From NCBI RefSeq assembly GCF_003308995.1, contig NZ_QFFJ01000002.1:1860001-1924000 (forward strand): a DNA stretch of 64,000 nucleotides, given 5' to 3'. The stretch is from Chitinophaga flava (lineage in GTDB: Bacteria > Bacteroidota > Bacteroidia > Chitinophagales > Chitinophagaceae). The notes under the pieces are model-generated. The model made no database searches, was not told the DNA's origin, and saw only the letters and a list, made by a program, of their open reading frames with translations. The translations under genes and the position numbers were made by a program. Positions 44,751-54,796 of this stretch are shown in pieces; the stretch's first letter is position 1, and the number at the start of each line of letters is the position of its first letter.

Positions 44751-44966
44751 TTATCCGGCAAGTTTTGTTTCAATGGCTGTACCCAGTTCTGCTGTTTCAG
44801 GTGTTTCATTATCAGTGTCTTTCTCAAACCAGATGTCAGCACCATCGCTGTCCTGTTTTCTCACCAGCATGATGGGTCTGTTGGGTAGTGCTACCAGAAA
44901 GGTATTGGCCGATTCCTGCGAAACGGGTACCAGCTGTCCATGATAATCAATATGAAAAGTGCTCAT
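44751..44966 (-). CDS. Small hypothetical protein, 71 residues
   Basis: It starts at the ATG at 44966 (MSTFHIDYHGQLVPVSQE); the frame is open to 45038 but the extra residues are atypical. The sequence is soluble and acidic, with a beta-rich first half ('TFLVALPNRPIMLVRKQ') and an acidic Glu/Asp/Thr-rich tail. No family is recognised. It is divergent from the M1 peptidase gene and followed by a palindromic repeat. Confidence 0.55.
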   Translation of the reverse strand: MSTFHIDYHGQLVPVSQESANTFLVALPNRPIMLVRKQDSDGADIWFEKDTDNETPETAELGTAIETKLAG

Positions 44967-45084
44967 GGCATATCGTTTTATAATCAGGCCACAATGATTA
45001 TGCCTGTAAAAGGGAGAGCGAACTGAACAACCCTGCATTTTTCAGGCAACTTTAGCTATTTTTAAAGCGCAACAATTCTATTTT

Positions 45085-46959
45085 ATGAAAAGATGTTTTA
45101 ACATCCTGCTATTATTATGCATGGCAGGGCTGTCTGTGAATGCGCAACAGCTCTACGAGCCCCGTAATATCAGGAAAGCTTATGAGAACAACACCCGCTC
45201 CCGCAGCGGAAACCCCGGTAGTAAATACTGGCAGAACAAAGGGCGGTACGATATTCATATTACGGTGGCCCCACCTTCTCCTACAGTGTACGGAAAAGAA
45301 TCGGTTACCTATATCAACAACAGTCCCGATGCGCTGCAAACACTGGTGTTTCACCTTATCTGTAACGTACATAAGCCACAGGCGCCCCGTTCCGGGTATG
45401 TCAGCAAAGACTACCTGGCTAGCGGTGTCGTGATAGATACTTTGCTGATCAACGGCTCCCTGGTACCATTCAATAATGATATCGGTACCGTAGGGGTTGT
45501 CAATTTACCTACTCCGCTGGGGGCTAAAGACAGTCTGCAGCTGAAAATCAGCTGGCACTACGATCTGTCTCTCGAAAGTGGTCGCGAAGGCATCATCGAT
45601 AGCGCTACTTATTTCCTGGCCTATTACTATCCCCGTGTAGCCGTTTACGATGACTACAATGGATGGGACATGCTGGAGCATAACGGCAGGGCCGAGTTTT
45701 ACAACGATTTCAACGACTACCGTGTAGCCGTGAAGGTGCCTAAAAACTATGTGGTATGGGGTACGGGCAACCTGCTTAATGCAGATGAAGTGCTCCAGCC
45801 GGCATATGCAGCCAGACTGAAAAGTTCCTATAACAGTGATTCACTGGTACATATCGCCACCAAAGCAGAAATGGCGACCGGAAAAGTAACACAGCAGCAG
45901 GACTGGAATACCTGGAAATTCAGCTATGACCACATCACGGATGTGACACTGGGGCTGAGCAGTCATTACACCTGGGATGCTGCCAGTGTGATGGTGGACA
46001 GCACCACCCGCCGCCGTAGCAGTATACAGGCTGCCTACAATGATACCGCCTATGATTTCCATTCTTCTATCCGCTTTGCACACAATGCGCTCAACTGGTT
46101 CTCCCACCAGTGGCCGGGAGTAGCCTACCCTTACCCTGTAATGACGGCTTTCCAGGGATATGGAGATATGGAGTATCCAATGATGGTTAACGACGGCTCT
46201 ATGGGTAAAAACCTGAGCTTCGCACAGTTCCTGCAGGACCACGAGATGGCACATACCTATTTCCCTTTTTATATGGGTATCAATGAAAGCCGGTATGCGT
46301 TTATGGATGAAGGTTGGGCCACCACCTTCGAATACCTGGCACGCATCAACGAAAAAGGGAAAAATAGTGCAGACGATCTGTACAAACGCTTCCGGATAGC
46401 CTATTATACCAACGATCCTTCTGCTGAAGAAGACCAGCCTATCATCTCGATGTCCAACCAGGTGAGTGGACTAGGGTATGGTAACAATTCATATGGCAAG
46501 GCCTCCCTGGCTTATCTGGCCGTGAAAGACCTGCTGGGCGATATGGTGTTCCGTAAATGCCTCCACACCTATATGGACAAATGGAATGGTAAACATCCCA
46601 TCCCCTGGGATTTCTTCAACTCTTTTAATGCAGCTGCTGGTCAGGACCTCAACTGGTTCTGGCAAAATTGGTTCTTCACCAATCATTACATAGACCTGGC
46701 GCTGACCCAGGTACAGGTAAAGGGGAAAACAGCCAGCCTGCAGATTAAGAATACCGGCGGTTTTGCCATCCCGTTTGACGTAGTAGTCAACTATACAGAT
46801 GGTTCTAAATCCAGCGTGCATAAAACACCGGAGGTATGGAAGAAAAATGACAAGTCATTACAACTGACAGTGCCGGTAAATAAAGCCGTCGCTTCCATTA
46901 CCCTGGATGGCAACCTGTTTATGGATGCCACCCCGGCAGATAATACCTGGAAAAAATAA
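45085..46959 (+). CDS. Secreted M1-family metallopeptidase (aminopeptidase N-like)
   Basis: 624 residues with signal peptide 'LLLLCMAGLSVNAQ'. The zinc site is H386-E387-x-x-H390 in 'HEMAHTYFP' with E409 in 'DEGWATTFEY', giving the HExxH-x18-E spacing of M1. 'GYGDMEYPMM' takes the place of the usual GAMEN substrate loop, as in many bacterial M1 proteins of this group. An N-terminal beta-sandwich precedes the catalytic domain and a short beta domain follows. It probably trims peptides in the periplasm for nutrition. The gene ends immediately next to the convergent hydrolase gene, with no gap. Confidence 0.94.
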   Translation: MKRCFNILLLLCMAGLSVNAQQLYEPRNIRKAYENNTRSRSGNPGSKYWQNKGRYDIHITVAPPSPTVYGKESVTYINNSPDALQTLVFHLICNVHKPQAPRSGYVSKDYLASGVVIDTLLINGSLVPFNNDIGTVGVVNLPTPLGAKDSLQLKISWHYDLSLESGREGIIDSATYFLAYYYPRVAVYDDYNGWDMLEHNGRAEFYNDFNDYRVAVKVPKNYVVWGTGNLLNADEVLQPAYAARLKSSYNSDSLVHIATKAEMATGKVTQQQDWNTWKFSYDHITDVTLGLSSHYTWDAASVMVDSTTRRRSSIQAAYNDTAYDFHSSIRFAHNALNWFSHQWPGVAYPYPVMTAFQGYGDMEYPMMVNDGSMGKNLSFAQFLQDHEMAHTYFPFYMGINESRYAFMDEGWATTFEYLARINEKGKNSADDLYKRFRIAYYTNDPSAEEDQPIISMSNQVSGLGYGNNSYGKASLAYLAVKDLLGDMVFRKCLHTYMDKWNGKHPIPWDFFNSFNAAAGQDLNWFWQNWFFTNHYIDLALTQVQVKGKTASLQIKNTGGFAIPFDVVVNYTDGSKSSVHKTPEVWKKNDKSLQLTVPVNKAVASITLDGNLFMDATPADNTWKK

Positions 46960-48147
46960 TCACGGTCTAACGGTAAAGGGCGTACTGAAAGTCAGGGAGT
47001 CCTTGCCGGTGATGTTGAAGTACAGTGCAGTGGTGCCTGCCGGTATAACAGCAGATACCCCTTTTTTATCAACGGTAGCAGTAACTGATTGCCATGAGCG
47101 CTTTTGCCAGTTACTGCTATCGGTGGTAAAACATAATACCGCCTTTTCGATCTGATATTTCCCCGATAACTCTGCTACGGCCGTTGACCCTTTGATAACA
47201 GTGGCACTGTTGGCCGGCAGTGTGGTTTGTTCCCCTCTCACTATTTTACTGGCAAAAGCAAATATTTCAGATTGTTCCCATTTATGCCCATGTTTACTGG
47301 TGATGGTCATCGACAGTAGCCGGGGGCCTTTGCCCAGCAGGGCCGACTGCTGCCAGATATCCAGTGGAAACGCGGGATCATTGGTGCCGGTTACCCACAG
47401 CGTGGGCACCTGGCTGGAAGGGAGATAAATGGAAGGGTCCCATTTCTGTTTATAGGCCTGGAGCTGTTTGGGTGTCATGGCTTCAAAAAACTGCCGCCAG
47501 GATGGATTGCTGGTATTATACAGAAAGCCGCAGCCATATACAGGCACTGCGAAAGCCCAACGGTGGTCCAGCCCTATCACGGCGGAAGTGATCACGCCAC
47601 CCCAGGAAATACCATGGATACCTATTTTTTGTTGGTTGATTTCAGGGAAGGAAGATAATAGAGAATGGGCTCTGATTACGTCGGCCACGGCATGATAGAA
47701 CCACTGCTCCCGATCGGCCAGCTCTATATCGCCAAAGGTGGTGATACGGGCGGGGCCAGCGTTTTCATGCCATTGCCGGTTGGGGTAACTGCCGGAAGGC
47801 AGGTGCCCTTCCAGATCCATGGCGATCGCTGCAAAACCGTGGTCCACCCAGGCCTGCACCCAGGCAGGGAAAGCGGTGCCACCACCGCCGTGTACGCATA
47901 CAACAGCAGGCCATCCACCCGGAGGAGGTGTGCCGGCAGGCGTTTTATAATAAGCGAAAACTTTAGTGGGACGGGCTTTATAGGTGATACCTTCATAGAA
48001 GAAGGAGCGGAAGCCTGGTACCTGGCAGGAATCGGAAGGATAGGTGCGGGGTGTTTCCTTCAATTGGGAAAGGTCCCAGGGAAACTGACTTTGAGCAGTT
48101 GTGATCAGACTGCCCAAAGTCAGCATGAATAGCAGTAATGTTTTCAT
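46960..48147 (-). CDS. Secreted alpha/beta hydrolase (acetyl esterase-like)
   Basis: About 395 residues from the ATG at 48147 (MKTLLLFMLTLGSLITTAQS), chosen because the longer frame starts with TTG nine bases earlier. The alpha/beta-hydrolase core shows the oxyanion region 'VVCVHGGGGTAF', nucleophile elbow 'HGISWGGVIT', an acid 'GTNDPAFPL' and a His in 'TSKHGHKWEQ'. The pattern is closest to the acetylxylan-esterase/dipeptidyl-peptidase type hydrolases of Bacteroidota. A C-terminal extension of about 85 residues looks like a small beta domain. Substrate unknown; esterase action on glycans or small esters is plausible. Confidence 0.85.
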   Translation of the reverse strand: MKTLLLFMLTLGSLITTAQSQFPWDLSQLKETPRTYPSDSCQVPGFRSFFYEGITYKARPTKVFAYYKTPAGTPPPGGWPAVVCVHGGGGTAFPAWVQAWVDHGFAAIAMDLEGHLPSGSYPNRQWHENAGPARITTFGDIELADREQWFYHAVADVIRAHSLLSSFPEINQQKIGIHGISWGGVITSAVIGLDHRWAFAVPVYGCGFLYNTSNPSWRQFFEAMTPKQLQAYKQKWDPSIYLPSSQVPTLWVTGTNDPAFPLDIWQQSALLGKGPRLLSMTITSKHGHKWEQSEIFAFASKIVRGEQTTLPANSATVIKGSTAVAELSGKYQIEKAVLCFTTDSSNWQKRSWQSVTATVDKKGVSAVIPAGTTALYFNITGKDSLTFSTPFTVRP

Positions 48148-48178
48148 GAATCTCAAAATAGAGAATCATTTCTACTAT

Positions 48179-49459
48179 TTATAATTTGATAAATTCTACG
48201 CGGCGGTTATTAGCTTTTCCTACTTCGGAAGTGTTGTTGTCGATAGGCTGTGTTTTGCCTTTACCGTCTGTTTCCATACGGGCTACATCAATACCAAAGG
48301 TTTTGTTGAGGGCTGCTTTTACCGCTTCGGCCCTGCGTTTGGACAGGTCGAGGTTCAGCTTGTCGTTGCCGTCAGCATCGGTATGGCCTATGATTTTAAC
48401 TTTTACGGCTGCATTTTCTGAAAGCACGCTGGCGATATCTTTCAGAGCACCGTAAGATTCTGCTTTGATATGGTCGCTGTTGGTATCAAAGAGAATACCG
48501 TGGGTGGTGAATTTACCTTCGGTAATCAGTTTGTTGCGGGTATCGGGTGCACCTACGGCCAGGTTGATATTGCTGATATAGAAGACGCCGTCTGTCTTAT
48601 CATAGTCAGGTGCGTAAGAGGAGAACACGAGGGCGTTTAAGCCGCCGTCTGCATCCAGTGCGCGAGGCAGGTCCAGTATCTTGGTGCTGTCTACATATAC
48701 GCGTACCCGTTGTTTCTGACGCCAGATAGAGAGCCTTACATAGTTTTTCTTCGGTACGTTAAAATATGGGGTACCGCTGATGCTATGATCACCAATCAGA
48801 TTGGAAGAATAACGAAAAGTACCTTCACCGGAACTCTTAGGGGAGAACGTTACCTTAAAGGAGGGATTGGATGCAGCGCTGCCATCTCCATAATGGAACT
48901 TTTCATCGGTATCGGATGCTTTTATCAGGCCCACGGTAATGGCGCCGATGCCGGCAATACCATTGCTGGCCATCAGGTCTACCTGCAGGGTGAAGTTGTC
49001 CGGCAGTTTGTTGGTAATATATTCCGGATAAAAAATACCATCCTGTTTGATGGCCAGCCATTTGCCCGGACGGTTGCTGACAGTCACCAGTTCCGCGCCG
49101 GAACGGGTGTTCCACTGACCAGGGAATTCACCAATAACGTCCTGTGCAAAATTTTCCTGGACAATGATTTTTTCTCCTGGCACAAAGTCAAAGCGGGAAT
49201 AGGCTTTGATATCGGTGCTGGCCGAAGGCGCGCTGTTATTGGCGGCCGCTGTATTGTTGTTGTCAGCAGTATTACCGGTGTTATTGTTTCCGGTGTTACC
49301 CTGATCGTCTTTCTTTTTTGGGGTAGTGGCTTTGTCAATGGTCTGGTCAATTTTGTCATTGACCTTCTGTTGTACTTTGTTTTTGATGCGGTCAAATAAT
49401 TGAGCCTGGGTAGTGCTCCCCAGGGCGCATATACCGAGCAACAGGAATACCTTTTTCAT
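48179..49459 (-). CDS. OmpA-family outer membrane protein
   Basis: 426 residues with signal peptide 'VFLLLGICALGSTTQAQ'. A Lys/Gln/Asn-rich linker (residues 20-85) is followed by a concanavalin-like beta domain of about 200 residues ('GQWNTRSGAELVTVSNRPGK', 'NYVRLSIWRQKQRVRVYVDS'). The C-terminal OmpA domain binds peptidoglycan through 'KIIGHTDADGNDKLNLDLSK', 'RRAEAVKAAL' and 'NNRRVEFIKL'. It anchors the outer membrane to the cell wall. The middle domain may bind carbohydrate, which is inferred from the lectin-like strand pattern. Confidence 0.92.
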   Translation of the reverse strand: MKKVFLLLGICALGSTTQAQLFDRIKNKVQQKVNDKIDQTIDKATTPKKKDDQGNTGNNNTGNTADNNNTAAANNSAPSASTDIKAYSRFDFVPGEKIIVQENFAQDVIGEFPGQWNTRSGAELVTVSNRPGKWLAIKQDGIFYPEYITNKLPDNFTLQVDLMASNGIAGIGAITVGLIKASDTDEKFHYGDGSAASNPSFKVTFSPKSSGEGTFRYSSNLIGDHSISGTPYFNVPKKNYVRLSIWRQKQRVRVYVDSTKILDLPRALDADGGLNALVFSSYAPDYDKTDGVFYISNINLAVGAPDTRNKLITEGKFTTHGILFDTNSDHIKAESYGALKDIASVLSENAAVKVKIIGHTDADGNDKLNLDLSKRRAEAVKAALNKTFGIDVARMETDGKGKTQPIDNNTSEVGKANNRRVEFIKL

Positions 49460-49590
49460 GGTGCAGTGATGGTTTCAAAAAAAATGGATAAAAAGAGCTG
49501 CAAGGTAGTGATGTTGACAATATCTTTGATGGCTGCCGTGTTATTTTTTTAGAAACGGGTTTGGTGTTGTAACACTTTTTATATTGAAGT

Positions 49591-50673
49591 ATGGCCAGGA
49601 TGATGAAAATAATTGTTGTAGGGATGATGACCGCCCTGCTGGCAGCCGGTGTATCGGTTGTCCGGAAACCTGTGCCCGCGGCCTTGTCCTGGCCGGCCTA
49701 TTTCGGGAACCGGGTGTTTGTACCTGCAGATAATCCCACTACGGAAGAAGGCGTACAATTAGGCCGCATGCTGTTTTATGAAAAAGCACTGTCTGTCAAT
49801 GATAAGATGAGCTGTGCTACCTGCCATCAGCAGGCGAAAGCCTTTACAGATGGGAAAACATTCAGTGCTGGCGCCGATGGTACGCTACAACCCCGTAACA
49901 CTATGGCACTGGTCAATCTGTTGTGGGTACGTCTCCTTTTCTGGGACGGCAGGGCCGCCGGTTTGGAGGAACAGGCTATCACACCACTGACTGCACCCCA
50001 CGAAATGGGACAGTCCCTCGAAAACGCCGCGGCCAAACTAAGACAACGTAAGCATTATCCGGCATTATTCCTCCGGGTATTTGGCAATGACAGTATTACC
50101 GGCGACCGTATTGTAAAAGCACTGGCGCAGTTTGAACGAACCCTGATATCGGCCAATTCGCGCTATGATCAATATCTGCAGGGAAAATATCAACCTACGG
50201 TATCCGAATCAAAGGGTATTTCCCTCTTTTATACCAATCCGGACCCTTCCCGTAATATCAGAGGGGCTTCCTGCGGGCATTGCCATGGCGGCCCCAAAAC
50301 CTACAGCGACCTGTTTCATAATAATGGTCTGGATGCTGTGCCTGCAGATAAGGGCCGGCAAAACATCACCGGACAGGCTTACGACAATGGGCGGTTCCGG
50401 GTGGCCACCCTGCGCAACATTGCGCTCACTGCTCCGTATATGCATGATGGTAGGTTTAAGACACTGGAAGAAGTGATTGACCATTATAGCGAACATATCG
50501 CACAAAGTGAAACGCTGAGCCCTTTTTTACAACGCAGCTCCAACATACCGGAAGGTACTTCGCTGCAGCTGTTTCCACAGGAGAAAAAAGACCTGCTGGC
50601 CTTTTTGCATATGCTCACTGATTCCAGCTTTATCACTGATCCCCGTTTTTCAAATCCATTTCCCGTTAATTAA
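49591..50673 (+). CDS. Di-haem cytochrome c peroxidase (CCP/MauG family)
   Basis: 360 residues with an N-terminal signal/anchor segment. Two haem c sites are present: C75-A-T-C78-H79 in 'MSCATCHQQ' and C228-G-H-C231-H232 in 'ASCGHCHGG'. 'LGRMLFYEKALS' and 'VATLRNIALTAPYMHDGRFK' are family signatures, the Met in the latter being the usual axial ligand region. These periplasmic enzymes reduce hydrogen peroxide with electrons from cytochrome c, or oxidise cofactors in MauG-like members. It is 5 bp before the small molybdopterin-fold gene, so the two are probably co-expressed. Confidence 0.93.
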   Translation: MARMMKIIVVGMMTALLAAGVSVVRKPVPAALSWPAYFGNRVFVPADNPTTEEGVQLGRMLFYEKALSVNDKMSCATCHQQAKAFTDGKTFSAGADGTLQPRNTMALVNLLWVRLLFWDGRAAGLEEQAITPLTAPHEMGQSLENAAAKLRQRKHYPALFLRVFGNDSITGDRIVKALAQFERTLISANSRYDQYLQGKYQPTVSESKGISLFYTNPDPSRNIRGASCGHCHGGPKTYSDLFHNNGLDAVPADKGRQNITGQAYDNGRFRVATLRNIALTAPYMHDGRFKTLEEVIDHYSEHIAQSETLSPFLQRSSNIPEGTSLQLFPQEKKDLLAFLHMLTDSSFITDPRFSNPFPVN

Positions 50674-50678
50674 AACAT

Positions 50679-51167
50679 ATGAAAAGATCCTGTTTAGTAG
50701 GGCTGTTGTTAAGCCTGTTTATGATCGCTACAGCGCAACAGCGGCCTTCGGTAAAGATATCCGGCGAAGTCACAAAACCACTGACTTTATATCCGGAAAA
50801 TCTGCATACAATGAAACGTACCACTGTTACACTGAAAGACCGTGATGGTAACGATCACGCCTATACCGGCGTGCCGCTGCAGGACATCCTGGAACAGGCA
50901 GGTGTCACCACCGGTAAAGCTTTGCGGGGAGAGAACCTCAGCAAATACCTGCTGGTAAGAAGTGCAGACGGATATGAAGTGTTGTTTTCACTGGCTGAAC
51001 TGGACAGTGATTTTACAGACAGAATAGTAGTGTTGGCAGATGAATCCGATGGGCAGCCACTGCCGGCCGGCAAAGGGCCTTTCAGACTGGTGGTGCCAGG
51101 TGAGAAAAGACCCGCCCGCAGCAGTTTTCAGGTGACGGAGTTAATCATCAGGTTTGCGAAAGACTGA
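50679..51167 (+). CDS. Small secreted molybdopterin-oxidoreductase-fold protein
   Basis: 162 residues with a signal peptide ending 'MIATAQ'. The sequence matches the sulfite-oxidase-type molybdopterin-binding fold: 'VKISGEVTKPLTLYPENL', 'AYTGVPLQDILEQAGV' and 'GPFRLVVPGEKRPARS'. At 162 residues only part of the fold is present, and there is no cysteine in the mature region, so the molybdenum ligand of true sulfite oxidases is absent. It is therefore unlikely to be an active molybdoenzyme. It follows the cytochrome c peroxidase by 5 bp. A binding or electron-transfer accessory role is a guess. Confidence 0.8.
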   Translation: MKRSCLVGLLLSLFMIATAQQRPSVKISGEVTKPLTLYPENLHTMKRTTVTLKDRDGNDHAYTGVPLQDILEQAGVTTGKALRGENLSKYLLVRSADGYEVLFSLAELDSDFTDRIVVLADESDGQPLPAGKGPFRLVVPGEKRPARSSFQVTELIIRFAKD

Positions 51168-51202
51168 CTTTACAGGATGGATGAAGATCCTGTAAAGTCA
51201 GT
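51163..51202. terminator. Hairpin between convergent genes
   Basis: A perfect 16-bp inverted repeat (ACTGACTTTACAGGAT at 51163-51178, complement at 51187-51202) with an 8-nt loop overlaps the stop codon of the upstream gene and lies 8 bp from the end of the convergent gene. There is no strong T tract, but its position suits a bidirectional terminator. Confidence 0.65.
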
Positions 51203-51210
51203 GGGATGCT

Positions 51211-54200
51211 TTATTTCTCCACGCCAAACTCCACTTCATTCGCCCAATGTACCTTCCAGTCGGGATGAAAAGCCCGTGCATTTTGTTTGGACACACTTCT
51301 TTCTTTAGCCAGTTCCATACAGCTGCCTGGCGCTCCATTGTCATTCACCCGGAAGGATAGCTTAACCGGCAATCCTTTGTCGATGGCTTTTTTTACGTCC
51401 GGTAATTCCGACCAGGGAATGGCGCATTCGGTGATCACAGTATTGCCTTCTCTTTTGATCACTAGTTTCCCATTCGTAACAGGGCCTTCTTTTTCAGATA
51501 CCGGCTGCCTCGGAAAAAAATGTTTCCTGTTAAGCCCCGGCGCCAGCAGCCGCCATATCTCCGTGCCTCCTCCATATTGAGGGGCTACCTGATTAAGGGC
51601 ATATTCGTAGTCGGTGCATTTGTATCCGGTATAACGGGGCATAGTGCCCGGAGGACAGGCCAGCATGCCATCCTGGCCTTCGGGAATAACATTGAACGCC
51701 AGCAACACATTGTCGTACGAATAGCCTAACCCAGAATTATCCGGTGTAACGGGGTTCTTCTGATAGGTGTAGTGCCGCACGCCGGCTGGCCATATCAACG
51801 GCTGTTTAACTTCCCGGTGGACGGGCGATACAGCCACACCAGCCGGTAACTGCGAACCCAGACCAGCAATATGATACCCCATACTACCATATACACCACG
51901 CCAGTTGCCGCGGGTATCAAAATCCTCTTTTACAAAAAGACTGTCGGTGCCAGGCGGATCAAACAGCAGCGCGGCCAGTTTGGGCGTATACCACCAGCCG
52001 TTGCTATGCAGCACGATCCTGTTATCACCCTGTAGCCGCAATACTTCCCAGGCGCCGCCCCAGAGATTGGTGAGGGTACGCCTCAACCGGAGGGCGCCGG
52101 TATGATTATCAAATACCTCCAGTATCAGCGAAGATACCTGCAGGTTGGGCAGATAAAGGGCTACCTGCATGGGTTTTGCAAGCTGGAGATCTATTCCGAA
52201 GGAGTTGGTGTTGTCGCCACTTTCCCAATAATGAAGGATACGTCCGTTGCTGGTCGGTAGTTGCAGCGCGCCGGCACCAGTGGCTGCTGCACTGTTCTCT
52301 TTAGTAGCCAGTGTTTGTTGCATATCCATCGCGTAAGCGGTATCGGGATAAAAAAATGTATCGTCAGGCCGTTGGGCAAAGCGGTAGGTACCGGGGTGGG
52401 GCGTGCTGTCAGCTACTTTGGAAGCAAAATAAAAATACTGATCGTCGTAAGCGAAGTAACCATTCGCATATCCGTTGGCGTTAGTGTCAAAATTTTTGAA
52501 TGGGTACCAGGCTGCTTCTGTGAGACTAACAGTGGCGGCGCCTTTGCTGCTGACGGTTTGGGGCAAGGCTGTCTGCCAGTCATCTAACTTCCCGTCTACG
52601 TGTATACTTAACCGTGAAATGACATTCACATGCATGTCTTCATAGTGTGTGGCCATACCATCTGCACCAGCATCAAAATGTACGGAGAGGGGATAGGTGT
52701 TGTTGGGTACCTTTACTCCGCCTGTGGTTTTCACGGGAATGGTCCTTGTTTCATGCGGGGCCAGGCTGATGGTGGCAGGTACGGCTGTCTGCAGTCCTGC
52801 CAGGCTTACTATAAGTTTACCTTGCACAGGGCGGTTGAGAATATTGGTCAGTTGCAGCGGCAGGATGGGCGATTGTTCTATGCGCGTGGTCATATCTTTC
52901 GCGATGATCTCTACCGGCTGGTAACCTTCTATACGGGCGGTTTTTAAAGCTGCGATCAGTTTTTCGAAAGTGCCTTTGGAACCATCAGTGCGTAGGTAAT
53001 AGCCCTGGCTGTTGAGCGGTATCTCCAACTGCTTACCGGTAGTGGGTATCAGGTTTCCGTAAAAATCATATAGCCGTATGTAAGGGGCTGCGGGCAACAG
53101 CATCCGGCCACCACGAAGTGGCCGGTATTTTTGTAATTCCTGTTGAAGGCTGTCTGTAGCCATATGGCCGGCGCTGAGGGCTGCTCTTATTTTTTCTTTT
53201 TCCATCACTTCCGTCAGTCCTCTTACGCCACGGAACAGTACCCGTTCGGGACCAAAGGCTTCACCGATGTCGCCGCATATTACGGCAGTGCCATCGTCAG
53301 GCTGTTTGCCGTCAAAAAGCATTACCCAGGGTAGCCCGTTGGGAAACAGCAGCTGCCGGAAGTTCCTTTCCCCGATCAGCTGCTGCACCGCGCCCAGGGC
53401 GGCGGCAGGCGACCAGGTGTCTGGAATGCGCGCGATCTCCGTGATGCCCGAAGGAGTATGGATTTTTTGCGTGAAATGTTCACTGCCTCTGCCGCCGGTA
53501 TACATATAACCGGCGTAGATGCCCATAGACCGGTCGTAACCGGTGGAACGGTTGGTAGCTACGGTAAGGCCTATACGATCATCGGTATTACCCACCCAGC
53601 TCTCCGTGTCCCATATTTTAACACGGCCATGGGGCGAGCGGCGGTTAACCCACTCCGGATAAATGGCCGGTGATTCCATCCCCTGATAATGGATAGAACA
53701 GAAATCAAAGATGGGAAGGAAGGTCATCTTCCCATCTGCAAAAAGTTTATCCCAGGCGTTGGAATTGGAGTCTCCACCTCCCACCAGCACATCGGCTCCT
53801 TTTTTACGTGCGTCGATCACCGCTTGTGCCATCACACGGTATATCTCCCGGTATCGCAGGATATCGGACTGCCATCCTGAAATAGACAATCCCTCCCAGG
53901 GTTCATTCCAGAGTGATACCGCCGTCACAGGTCCTTTGGGCCAGCCGTACTGCACACAGAGGTGATGGACAAAACGTTCGAAATCTGCGTCAGAAGAAGG
54001 GAGCCATACATAGTCCTGCTTGGTCTTCCGCATCACGCCAGCACTGTCGAGGAAGGGGAGAGGCCTGCCTAGTGGCAAAGGGGCTGTGCCTGCGCCAAAC
54101 ATCAGCAGTACGGTAATATGCTTAGACTGGTACTCTTTCAGTTTGCGGTCCAATGCCTGCATTTTCTCCGTATAGTCGCTGGCGGTAGTGGGAGTATAAT

Positions 54201-54786
54201 CTACGCCCATCCGTATGGCCTGTACACCTACCCGTTGCAGGAAGTCTGCTCCCATGTCATCAAGTGATTGTTTGGGATACTGTAGCCGTTGCGGGTTGGC
54301 AGCGAACGTACGTACCAGGCTGGTTACAAACCTTCGCCCATATCTGCCCAGGTCCATCACTATGGCGTAACCACCCAAACGCTCCGGTATCACCGGTTGA
54401 TGGGTGATGTCAAGATAACCGTTGGCAGGGATATTTACCTTTACTGGTATGGAGGTCACCGGTCCTGCGGGCACTACCTCCGGCAGCCATATATCGCCGG
54501 GAAGTCCCCGGGTACCATATGGGATCAGCTCTATCCTGCCTTCTGCCACCATAGGTTCATTTAGCTGGTTGACAACCTGCAGTGTATAGGAAGGCTGTTC
54601 TCCCGGCCATAATACATTGGTAGCACAGGAGGCACGAACAATGGCTACGTCATAATCATAATGCCGCTGATTGTTTTTAACGTCCATAACCTGTTCAAAG
54701 TGTACCCATTCGGCAGGCGCCTTCATTTGTGCCATACCGTTATACCCGCTGCTGATCAACAGCCCGAGTATCCATACATATTTCAT
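51211..54786 (-). CDS. Large secreted glycoside hydrolase-like protein, family unassigned
   Basis: 1191 residues with a signal peptide ending 'GYNGMAQ'. A beta domain (about 40-160) precedes a TIM barrel of clan-A type: likely acid/base E295 in 'SLWNEPWEGL' and likely nucleophile E395 in 'KIWDTESWVG', 100 residues apart. Beta-sandwich regions follow, and near residue 720 a CBM9/DOMON-like module begins ('HVDGKLDDWQTALPQTV', 'YFAYDDQYFYFASKVAD'). The layout recalls GH39/GH5-like retaining enzymes, but I cannot place it in a numbered family. It is the last gene of the second Sus operon and probably acts on the glycan that system imports. Confidence 0.75.
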   Translation of the reverse strand: MKYVWILGLLISSGYNGMAQMKAPAEWVHFEQVMDVKNNQRHYDYDVAIVRASCATNVLWPGEQPSYTLQVVNQLNEPMVAEGRIELIPYGTRGLPGDIWLPEVVPAGPVTSIPVKVNIPANGYLDITHQPVIPERLGGYAIVMDLGRYGRRFVTSLVRTFAANPQRLQYPKQSLDDMGADFLQRVGVQAIRMGVDYTPTTASDYTEKMQALDRKLKEYQSKHITVLLMFGAGTAPLPLGRPLPFLDSAGVMRKTKQDYVWLPSSDADFERFVHHLCVQYGWPKGPVTAVSLWNEPWEGLSISGWQSDILRYREIYRVMAQAVIDARKKGADVLVGGGDSNSNAWDKLFADGKMTFLPIFDFCSIHYQGMESPAIYPEWVNRRSPHGRVKIWDTESWVGNTDDRIGLTVATNRSTGYDRSMGIYAGYMYTGGRGSEHFTQKIHTPSGITEIARIPDTWSPAAALGAVQQLIGERNFRQLLFPNGLPWVMLFDGKQPDDGTAVICGDIGEAFGPERVLFRGVRGLTEVMEKEKIRAALSAGHMATDSLQQELQKYRPLRGGRMLLPAAPYIRLYDFYGNLIPTTGKQLEIPLNSQGYYLRTDGSKGTFEKLIAALKTARIEGYQPVEIIAKDMTTRIEQSPILPLQLTNILNRPVQGKLIVSLAGLQTAVPATISLAPHETRTIPVKTTGGVKVPNNTYPLSVHFDAGADGMATHYEDMHVNVISRLSIHVDGKLDDWQTALPQTVSSKGAATVSLTEAAWYPFKNFDTNANGYANGYFAYDDQYFYFASKVADSTPHPGTYRFAQRPDDTFFYPDTAYAMDMQQTLATKENSAAATGAGALQLPTSNGRILHYWESGDNTNSFGIDLQLAKPMQVALYLPNLQVSSLILEVFDNHTGALRLRRTLTNLWGGAWEVLRLQGDNRIVLHSNGWWYTPKLAALLFDPPGTDSLFVKEDFDTRGNWRGVYGSMGYHIAGLGSQLPAGVAVSPVHREVKQPLIWPAGVRHYTYQKNPVTPDNSGLGYSYDNVLLAFNVIPEGQDGMLACPPGTMPRYTGYKCTDYEYALNQVAPQYGGGTEIWRLLAPGLNRKHFFPRQPVSEKEGPVTNGKLVIKREGNTVITECAIPWSELPDVKKAIDKGLPVKLSFRVNDNGAPGSCMELAKERSVSKQNARAFHPDWKVHWANEVEFGVEK

Positions 54787-54796
54787 TCTTTATCTT

